Below are positions 1 through 6,647 of a stretch of DNA of 64,000 bases, piece after piece; the first letter of the stretch is position 1; every line of letters starts with the position of its first letter. Source of the DNA: Novosphingobium clariflavum (GTDB lineage Bacteria; Pseudomonadota; Alphaproteobacteria; Sphingomonadales; Sphingomonadaceae). Location: positions 434,001-498,000 of the forward strand of contig NZ_JAPCWC010000001.1 in the NCBI RefSeq assembly GCF_026420865.1. Direction: 5' to 3'. Below the pieces are notes generated by a model. It saw only the letters and a program-made list of their open reading frames with translations. It was not told the origin of the DNA and searched no databases. The position numbers were made by a program, and so were the translations under genes.

Positions 1-1377
1 AAGGCGCAGGGCGTCAACGCGATCCGCACCGCACACAACGTTCCCAGCCCCGAATTTCTCGACCTTGCCGATGAGCTGGGGCTGATCGTGATGGACGAGT
101 TGTTCGACCAGTGGAATGTCGCCAAGACGCCAGAGGACTACCATCTCTTCTTCGGCGACTGGCACAAGCGCGACACGCTGGACATGGTGCGCCGCGATCG
201 CAACCATCCCAGCATCGTGCTGTGGAGCGCCGGCAACGAAATCCATGACTCCGCCTATCCGGTCCAGGCCAAGGCGGCGCTGCGCAGCATCCTCGACATC
301 GTTCATGCCGCCGATCCGTCACGGCCGGTAACGATGGCGCTTTTCCGGCCGAACGTGACCAAGGATTACGACAACGGCCTGGCCGACATGTTGGACGTGG
401 TCGGGCAGAATTATCGCGAAAACGAACTGATCGCGGCAAGCAAACAGAACCCGAAACGCAGCATCATCGGCACGGAAAACGCGCACAACCGCAGCAACTG
501 GTTGCCGGTACGCGACTATGCGCCCTTTTCAGGCATGTTCCTGTGGACCGGCGTCGATTATCTGGGCGAGGCGAACCGGTCCGGCTGGCCCAATATCCAG
601 AATCCGGCCGGGCTGCTCGATCGCACCGGCCGCCAGAAGATCAGCGGGATGGAGCGCGAAAGCTGGTGGTCGGACCGGCCGGTGGTGCATGTCGTGCGCA
701 ATGCCGATCCGGCGGCGGCCGGACCGGCGACCGATGGTGCCGGGGGCCCGAACCAGCCCGTGCTGCCCACCATGATCGCCGTGGCCACGCCCAAGCCCAA
801 GGTCTCCCTGTTCGACGACTGGACGCCGCAGGATCGCAGCCCCCACGACGAGACGATCGAGGTCTACAGCAATTGCCGTCAGGTCGAGGCATTCCTCAAC
901 GGTCGCTCGCTGGGCACGCTGCCGATCAATGCGGACGCCTCCCCCCGGCGCTGGGCAGTACGCTATGCGCCGGGAGAGGTGCGTGCCACCTGCCGCGATC
1001 CCGGTGGCGAGGCCGTTTCCTCCAGCCTGCGAACGGCGGGGAAGCCGGTCCGCATCGAATTGAAGCCGGACACGGCAACCGTTGGCTCCACCTTCGACGA
1101 CATGGTCTACGTGCGTGCGCGGGTGGTCGATGCGAACGGCGTCACCGTGCCTTCCGCCAGCCAGCGCCTGCATTTCGCGGTAAAGGGCAAAGGGCAGCTG
1201 ATCGCGACCGACAATGGCTCCTCGGTCGATCACACCCCCTTCTCATCGCCTGACCGTGCGGCGCAGAACGGTCTTGCCGTCGCGCTGGTCCGGGGCACGG
1301 GCCACGGCCGTTTCACCGTCACCGCCACGGCCGAAGGACTGAGGGCCGGCTCCGCCAATCTGGTCGCGGCCGAATGA
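1..1377 (+). CDS. Glycoside hydrolase family 2 protein (beta-galactosidase-like), C-terminal part
   Basis: The frame is open from base 1, so the N-terminus lies outside the window. The first residues read GVNAIRTAHN and then LGLIVMDE, typical of the GH2 TIM barrel. The probable acid/base Glu is in GNEIHD (codon 238-240) and the probable nucleophile Glu in IIGTEN (codon 475-477). After the barrel comes a DUF4982-like beta domain (VEAFLNGRSLG) and a final Ig-like domain ending at 1377. GH2 enzymes with DUF4982 remove beta-linked sugars from glycans and are usually exported. The exact sugar cannot be deduced. An IS5-type relic follows on the opposite strand. Confidence 0.92.
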   Translation, partial: KAQGVNAIRTAHNVPSPEFLDLADELGLIVMDELFDQWNVAKTPEDYHLFFGDWHKRDTLDMVRRDRNHPSIVLWSAGNEIHDSAYPVQAKAALRSILDIVHAADPSRPVTMALFRPNVTKDYDNGLADMLDVVGQNYRENELIAASKQNPKRSIIGTENAHNRSNWLPVRDYAPFSGMFLWTGVDYLGEANRSGWPNIQNPAGLLDRTGRQKISGMERESWWSDRPVVHVVRNADPAAAGPATDGAGGPNQPVLPTMIAVATPKPKVSLFDDWTPQDRSPHDETIEVYSNCRQVEAFLNGRSLGTLPINADASPRRWAVRYAPGEVRATCRDPGGEAVSSSLRTAGKPVRIELKPDTATVGSTFDDMVYVRARVVDANGVTVPSASQRLHFAVKGKGQLIATDNGSSVDHTPFSSPDRAAQNGLAVALVRGTGHGRFTVTATAEGLRAGSANLVAAE

Positions 1378-1392
1378 CGGCCCACTTCACGC

Positions 1393-1835
1393 CTACGCGC
1401 GGCGGCCATGTTGCACAAATCGGTCGCAAGCCAGCGTGGGCTTTGACGGCACGCGGTTGAGGATGGCGGCGCGGATTTTCGTTTCGACCAGACTGCGCTG
1501 GTGATAGCCGCTCCATCGCTTCCAGATCGTCCTGCCGAACCGCCGACTTGAGCAAACGATCTCGTTGCGGGCCGGGATGATGGCACAGGCATCGCGCGCG
1601 GCAATGGTCTCGTGAAAGCCCCTGGTGTCAAAGGCGCCATCGGCGCTGACGCTCGCGATGGCGTGTTCGGGTGGTATCTACTCCTGCAATCCGGACAACG
1701 GTGCAGATCTCAAGCGATCCGGCGGCCACACCCCGGTGGACCTTCGCCACTGGCGGCGTTTGGACGGGCTGTGCTTGGGCCTGCACCATTCCCGCTTCCA
1801 CCATGAATGTCGTCTTTCCTCAGACCATTACCCGA
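1393..1835 (-). pseudogene. Decayed IS5-family transposase remnant
   Basis: On the minus strand the translation contains SVSADGAFDTRGFHETIAAR, then IIPARNE, WKRWSGYH and RSLVETK, and ends RAAILN before a TAG at 1393-1395. These are hallmark stretches of the C-terminal DDE domain of IS5-type transposases. Compared with intact members there are in-frame deletions between IIP and ARNE and between VETK and RAAILN. A stop (TAG) lies upstream of IPPEHAIASV, and further upstream homologous pieces such as a KVHRG-like segment appear in other frames. No complete terminal inverted repeat or target duplication was seen. The element is inactive. It fills most of the 719-bp gap after the GH2 gene, and its upstream edge is approximate. 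Confidence 0.8.
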
Positions 1836-2020
1836 AACCGGATTGTCGCGAATGTTCCGCGCCTGTCGTTCAGGCGGGCGCGTCCCCGCCGTTGCGCTGT
1901 CTCGCCTGCGGCACACATCGAGCGCTGCCGAGTGTCGCAATCGCACTTCCCAAACGGTGGGCGACAGCGAACAGTACGAATTCCGGCGTGTTCTCGACCA
2001 ATCAGGCCGCTTAGCCCAAA

Positions 2021-2043
2021 TATGCTAATGCGAATCGCTTGCA
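2021..2043 (+). promoter_or_regulatory. Fur-like operator upstream of TonB receptor
   Basis: A 23-bp site reads TATGCTAATGCGAATC and continues GCTTGCA. Its core AATGCGA-A-TCGCTT is an imperfect inverted repeat of the kind bound by Fur-type regulators. It lies 53 bp before the ATG at 2097. It matches the site at 5804-5826 at 19 of 23 positions. That it binds Fur is inferred from its form and context. Confidence 0.6.
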
Positions 2044-2096
2044 ATAAATAAACAAGCGCGTTAGCGGCGCCCCGTCAGAGACAAACAGGGGTCGTC

Positions 2097-4622
2097 ATGC
2101 GCTTGAAAATGAGGGTTTTGTTGCTGGGGTCGGCGCTAGCGGCACCCGCCAATGCATTTGCACAGGATACCGGCACCGCCGGCGGCACTGAGCAAGTGCT
2201 GCCGGAAGTCGTCGCCGAAGGCGGGCAGGACGGCGGCGCCTACCTCATGGGCACTGGTGCCGATGCCGGGACGACCCGCATCACCGCCGGGGAAATCCGT
2301 GCGCGCGCCGCCGGATCGGGCGATGCCAACCAGTTGCTCAAGGCGCTCCCCACCGTCCAGTTCAGCCGGGACGAGGGCCTTGCCACCCGCGAGAACATTC
2401 AGGACATTCGCCCCGCCGACCTTTCGATCTCGGGCGGGCGCTATTACGAGAACCTGATCACCATCGACGGCATCGACGCCAACGCCCGCGTCGACATCAC
2501 CGGCACCAGCCGGACCAGCAACGCGCTTGCCGCATACGAACTGGCAGGCGCCACCGCCCAGTCGATCTGGGTCGATACCAATCTGGTGGGCGAAGTGACG
2601 CTGCGCGATTCCAACGTCTCGGCCGAATACGGACGCTTCACCGGCGGCGCGCTCGACATCAAGACCCGTGCGCCGAAACGCGAATGGGGCGCCAGCGCGA
2701 ACGTTTCCTATACCTCGGACGCGCTCACCCATTACCGGGTGTCACCAGCCTCGCGCGCTGCGCTGGCCGACGACGAAATGCCCGCGCGGCCGAGTTTCGA
2801 AAAGTGGCGCTATGGGGTCAGCCTCGACGTGCCTGTCAACCCGAACATCGGCCTGCTGCTGGCCTACAATCGCTCGACCGCCAACGTCGTCTACACCCGC
2901 GGAGCAGCCTATGGCGCGACCACGTTCGGTCAGTCCAGCACCAGCGACAACTTCATGGCCAAGATGGAAGCCGACCTCACCGGCGACCTCACCCTCTCGG
3001 GTCAATTCGTCTATTCGCCCTACCGTAGCGAAGCGGCATCGGCCAACGGCGTCGCCAATGAGGTCGTTTCCAGGGGCGGCGGCATCACCAGCCAGCTACG
3101 ACTGGCGCACTCCGGCGCCAGCGATTGGTCGCTTTCGGCCAACCTGACGCACAGCGACACCGGCCGCGATGCCTCGCCCTTCAACTATTCGGTGCCCTCG
3201 TGGAGCACCAACGGCAGCGTCTGCAGCAACACCAACTGCACCATCGGTGGCTTTGGCGACATCGACCAGACACAGGACGTCTACAACCTCAACGGTCGCT
3301 GGTCGCGGCCCATCGGTCCCGGCACTTTGGCCATGGGCTTCGATTACCAGCATATCGAAGCCATGCGCAGCCGCCCGGTCGACGGCGGCGCCTACTCGCG
3401 GGGCACATCGCAATCGGCGACCGCCGCCATCGTCTGCGCCGACGGCAACAGCCTGACGTGCGTAACCGGAGAATACGCCCTTACCCAATTTGCGCTCTAT
3501 TCTGCCTATCGCGCTGAAGTCGCGCTCGACAGTGTGGCAGGCTGGGCGGAATACTCGGCGCGGCTCGGCGCGTTCTCCCTGCGCGGCGGGCTGCGCTACG
3601 ACTATGAGAGTTTTCTCGGCGACCACAATTTTGCGCCGCGCCTTTCGGCCAGCTATGCGCTGCCCTGGGACGGCTGGAGCGTGACCCTGGGCGCCAATCG
3701 CTATTATGGCCGCTCGATGCTGGCCTACGCGCTGCGTGAACAATACCCGGCCTCCGCCACCTATCTGCGTACGGGTACCAGCAGCGGCGGGCTTACGACC
3801 TACGCCGATACGGACTGGTATCTTTCGTCGATGAGCTATTCCACGAGCTACTCGGGAAGCAAGACCAAGACCCCTTACTCCGACGAACTGTCGGCAACCC
3901 TGTCCGCTCGCATTCTTGGCGGCAATCTGCGGGTCAAGGGCATCTACCGGGAGGGCAAGGACGAATTCGTCCGGGCTGCCGGCGAGCGCGAGACGATCAC
4001 TCTGCCCAACGGCAAGACCTCCACCGTCACCCGCTTTGTCGTCACCAACACCGGATTCAGCAGCTACCGCGGCGCATCGGTGGAATGGACGCGCCGCTTC
4101 GGCAAGCACGACTTCGCGATCAACACCAACTTCTCCAAAACGAAGTCCAGCAACGACAACTACCTCGACGCCATCGACAGCGAACTGTTCGACGATACGC
4201 CGGTCCTGTTCCAGGGCAATGTCACCACGCTGGCCGAGCTTTCCGCCCTCAACCAGCGCGACGACATGGCCGCGCCGCTCATCATCAATGCCACCTGGAC
4301 CGCCCGGTGGCGCGACGAGCGGCTGACCACGAACGTCAACCTGCGCTATCGCAGCGGCTTCGATCAGATCGAGGATACCGGTGAAAGCCAGACGGTGGAT
4401 GGCACCGCCTACGATGTCTACGACTACATCCATTATCCCAAGGCGATCGACGTCAACCTCAACGCGCAGTTCGAAGTGATCCGTTCGGCCATGGGCGTGC
4501 TGACGGCGGAAACGCGCATCGCCAACCTGCTCGACCGCATCCCCTCGCCGAACAGCGTCGCCACCACCCAGCCCTATCAGTTTGGCCGCTCGTTCTGGGT
4601 GGGCCTGAACTACCGGTTCTGA
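2097..4622 (+). CDS. TonB-dependent receptor (first gene of receptor/di-heme/TonB cluster)
   Basis: 841 aa. The N-terminus MRLKMRVLLLGSALAAP ending in AFAQ is a signal peptide. A plug domain follows at about residues 45-200, with TRENIQDIRPADLSISGGRY and ITIDGIDANARV, and then a long beta-barrel ending in the aromatic terminus WVGLNYRF. Such receptors import scarce ligands across the outer membrane using TonB energy. The start has AGGGG 5 bases upstream. The gene is followed 8 bp later by a di-heme peroxidase-like gene and then tonB, and a Fur-like box precedes it. An iron or other metal (possibly copper) ligand is inferred from that setting; the barrel itself does not reveal it. Confidence 0.93.
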   Translation: MRLKMRVLLLGSALAAPANAFAQDTGTAGGTEQVLPEVVAEGGQDGGAYLMGTGADAGTTRITAGEIRARAAGSGDANQLLKALPTVQFSRDEGLATRENIQDIRPADLSISGGRYYENLITIDGIDANARVDITGTSRTSNALAAYELAGATAQSIWVDTNLVGEVTLRDSNVSAEYGRFTGGALDIKTRAPKREWGASANVSYTSDALTHYRVSPASRAALADDEMPARPSFEKWRYGVSLDVPVNPNIGLLLAYNRSTANVVYTRGAAYGATTFGQSSTSDNFMAKMEADLTGDLTLSGQFVYSPYRSEAASANGVANEVVSRGGGITSQLRLAHSGASDWSLSANLTHSDTGRDASPFNYSVPSWSTNGSVCSNTNCTIGGFGDIDQTQDVYNLNGRWSRPIGPGTLAMGFDYQHIEAMRSRPVDGGAYSRGTSQSATAAIVCADGNSLTCVTGEYALTQFALYSAYRAEVALDSVAGWAEYSARLGAFSLRGGLRYDYESFLGDHNFAPRLSASYALPWDGWSVTLGANRYYGRSMLAYALREQYPASATYLRTGTSSGGLTTYADTDWYLSSMSYSTSYSGSKTKTPYSDELSATLSARILGGNLRVKGIYREGKDEFVRAAGERETITLPNGKTSTVTRFVVTNTGFSSYRGASVEWTRRFGKHDFAINTNFSKTKSSNDNYLDAIDSELFDDTPVLFQGNVTTLAELSALNQRDDMAAPLIINATWTARWRDERLTTNVNLRYRSGFDQIEDTGESQTVDGTAYDVYDYIHYPKAIDVNLNAQFEVIRSAMGVLTAETRIANLLDRIPSPNSVATTQPYQFGRSFWVGLNYRF

Positions 4623-4630
4623 GCGCGCGC

Positions 4631-5776
4631 ATGAATCTGCAACGACTTGTCCCGCGGGCGCTGTTGCTGGCGTCCGCGGTTTTCGTGGCCGTGCAGGCAT
4701 CGGGCGAGGGGCAGGCGCCAAGGGCGGCGCTGCGGCCGGAACCGGCTGGACCGCAAACCGCACAAGCCATGCCCGGCGACGTGTCGGTGATGGATCTCCG
4801 GCGTCTCTATGCCGGACCGCCGCAAAGCTGGCCTCGCCCCTTGCTCGGTCCGGGCGCCCAATTTCGCGAGTTTGCACCGCCGCCCTCGCTGCCCGCCCCG
4901 GGCGCGCGCGAGAAGGCGCTCGCGGCGATCGGCAAACGCCTGTTCGACGATCCCCGGCTTTCCGGTTCCGGCCAGATCGCCTGTGCCTCTTGCCACAGTC
5001 CGGAACTGGGGCTGGGCGACGGCTTGCGCACCGCCTTCGGCCACGACCGGCAACGCGGACGGCGCAACGCCCAGTCGCTTTATACCGCTGCCTGGATGAC
5101 ACCCCTGTTCTGGGACGGGCGCAGCCCGGATCTTGCCGAACAGGCCCTTCACCCGATCACCGACGGCGCCGAAATGGCGGCAACGGCCGAAACGGTGCTC
5201 CCGCGTCTGAACGCCGATACCGGCTATCGCGCCGCCTATGCCGCACTGGGACAAGAGCGCCCGATCACCATGAAGGACGTGACGGCCGCGCTCGCAGCAC
5301 ACGAGCGAACCCTGCGCCCGCCGCGTTCGCGCTGGATGAAGGTCTTCGAGAACGGTACGGGCGTGCTCACCGACCGCGAACTCCTCGGCCTGCACCTGTT
5401 CCGCACCAAGGCTGGCTGCGCGGCCTGTCACAACGGCCCGTTGCTGTCCGATCAGCGTTTCCACAACCTCGGCATAAGCTTTTACGGGCGCCGTCTTGAA
5501 GACCTTGGCCGCTACGAGGTGACCGGCAAGCCCGAGGATGTCGGCAGGTTTCGCACGGCGTCCCTGCTCGGGGTGCGCAAGACCGCCCCCTACATGCATA
5601 ACGGGCTGTTCCAGACGCTGGACAACGTCGTCGCCCTCTACAACGGTGGCGGCGGCAAGGACCGGCAGCAACCCAGCGGCAACGTCCCCGTGCCGAGCGC
5701 CGACCCGTTGGTGAGGAAACTGGACCTGACGGCGGACGAACGCGCCGCGCTCGTTGCATTCCTGGAAACACTCTGA
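4631..5776 (+). CDS. Di-heme cytochrome c peroxidase / MauG-family protein
   Basis: 381 aa with an N-terminal export signal (LVPRALLLASAVFVAVQASG). Two c-type heme motifs are visible: CASCH at residues 118-122 and CAACH at residues 263-267. The conserved APYMHNGLFQTLDNVVALYN stretch near the end is typical of bacterial di-heme peroxidases and MauG/MbnH relatives. Such periplasmic proteins either reduce peroxide or carry out oxidative modification of a partner protein or peptide. The gene lies 8 bp after the receptor gene, so the two are probably co-transcribed. This resembles the association of MbnH with TonB receptors in copper/methanobactin loci, but no MbnP homologue is seen here. The substrate is unknown. 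Confidence 0.92.
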   Translation: MNLQRLVPRALLLASAVFVAVQASGEGQAPRAALRPEPAGPQTAQAMPGDVSVMDLRRLYAGPPQSWPRPLLGPGAQFREFAPPPSLPAPGAREKALAAIGKRLFDDPRLSGSGQIACASCHSPELGLGDGLRTAFGHDRQRGRRNAQSLYTAAWMTPLFWDGRSPDLAEQALHPITDGAEMAATAETVLPRLNADTGYRAAYAALGQERPITMKDVTAALAAHERTLRPPRSRWMKVFENGTGVLTDRELLGLHLFRTKAGCAACHNGPLLSDQRFHNLGISFYGRRLEDLGRYEVTGKPEDVGRFRTASLLGVRKTAPYMHNGLFQTLDNVVALYNGGGGKDRQQPSGNVPVPSADPLVRKLDLTADERAALVAFLETL

Positions 5777-5803
5777 ACGCGATCTGCGGTATTCTTCGGT
5801 GCA

Positions 5804-5826
5804 TATGCTATTGCGAGTCACTCGCA
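5804..5826 (+). promoter_or_regulatory. Second Fur-like operator, upstream of tonB
   Basis: A 23-bp site begins TATGCTATTGCGAGTC and ends ACTCGCA. It contains TGCGAG and CTCGCA as a perfect 6-bp inverted repeat around TCA. It is almost the same sequence as 2021-2043, in the same orientation, and sits 20 bp before the likely tonB start. Because of it, translation probably begins at 5847 rather than at the longer ORF start inside the preceding gene. Confidence 0.6.
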
Positions 5827-5846
5827 TATCTATTAGCGATCACGGC

Positions 5847-6575
5847 ATGTTGGGTTCGCGAACAGTTTCCGCAGGGCTGGCCGGTGGAGTACATGCAGCA
5901 CTCCTGACGGCGCTGCTGCTCTCGTGGCATGCGGCGCCGACCAACGGCCCGGACGCACGGCACGGCCTGACAGTGATGTCGCTGGCCGCGCCGCAGCCGC
6001 CAGCGCAAGAGACCGAGCCCACCCAGGCTCCGGCATCGCGGCACACGTCAACGCATGCTGAAACCGCTTCACTTGTACGGCGACAGGACGTCCCGCCTCC
6101 GCTGCTGGTGCTGCCCGGAACCGCGACACCGGCAGCTCTGGCCACGCCGGGAACGGCCGCCATGCCGGGAACGACCAACCTGCCGCCATCGCTGGATAGA
6201 TCGATGCCGTCCGACGCTGCCGCTACGGCGCAAAACGGATCCGCAGCCTCCGCCGCCGAAGTGCCTTCAACGCGCCGCACAGCCGCATCCGATGGCTATG
6301 CCCTGCGGGTGTTTCGGCACATCCGCCGCTACAAGGCGTTCCCCGCCGCACTCGCCGGCAAAGGCTGTGAAGGCACCGTGCTCGCGCGCTTCTCGCTCAC
6401 CCGTGAAGGACGGATAGACCGCTTGACGCTGGCCCGAAGCAGCGGCTTCGGCGAACTCGATCGCCTCGCGCTCGAGCAACTGCGTCAGGCTGCCCCCTTC
6501 CCCAAGCCACCTTCCAGCGCTGCGGAAGACGCGCTCAGCTTTCTGGTGCCGATGACGTACCGACTGGAAGCCTGA
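5847..6575 (+). CDS. tonB: Energy transducer TonB
   Basis: 242 aa from the ATG at 5847. The N-terminus has one membrane anchor (about residues 10-26, GGVHAALLTALLLSWH). A Pro/Ala/Thr-rich periplasmic linker follows, and the C-terminal TonB domain (about residues 150-242) contains GCEGTVLARFSLTREGRIDR and ends SFLVPMTYRLEA. TonB transmits energy from ExbB/ExbD to outer-membrane receptors; no exbBD is in the window. The dedicated copy downstream of a receptor and a di-heme protein, with its own Fur-like site, suggests it serves that receptor. The longer ORF start at 5754 overlaps the previous gene and is disfavoured. Confidence 0.9.
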   Translation: MLGSRTVSAGLAGGVHAALLTALLLSWHAAPTNGPDARHGLTVMSLAAPQPPAQETEPTQAPASRHTSTHAETASLVRRQDVPPPLLVLPGTATPAALATPGTAAMPGTTNLPPSLDRSMPSDAAATAQNGSAASAAEVPSTRRTAASDGYALRVFRHIRRYKAFPAALAGKGCEGTVLARFSLTREGRIDRLTLARSSGFGELDRLALEQLRQAAPFPKPPSSAAEDALSFLVPMTYRLEA

Positions 6576-6600
6576 AGGTCCTGCCGCGGCGCACCGCCGA

Positions 6601-6635
6601 CCGGACGCCGCGCGCGGTCATCGCGCGGCGTCCGG
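6601..6635. terminator. Strong hairpin between convergent tonB and receptor genes
   Basis: CCGGACGCCGCGCG (6601-6614) pairs perfectly with 6622-6635 around a 7-base loop, between two converging genes. There is no T-run, so intrinsic termination is plausible but not certain. Confidence 0.6.
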
Positions 6636-6647
6636 CGTTGCGCACCC

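Noticed and set aside
3096-5102. 668-codon ORF antisense to the receptor and di-heme genes
   Set aside because: It lies opposite genes with clear domains. It is Arg/Ala/Gly rich without recognisable motifs, as expected of a GC-driven shadow frame.
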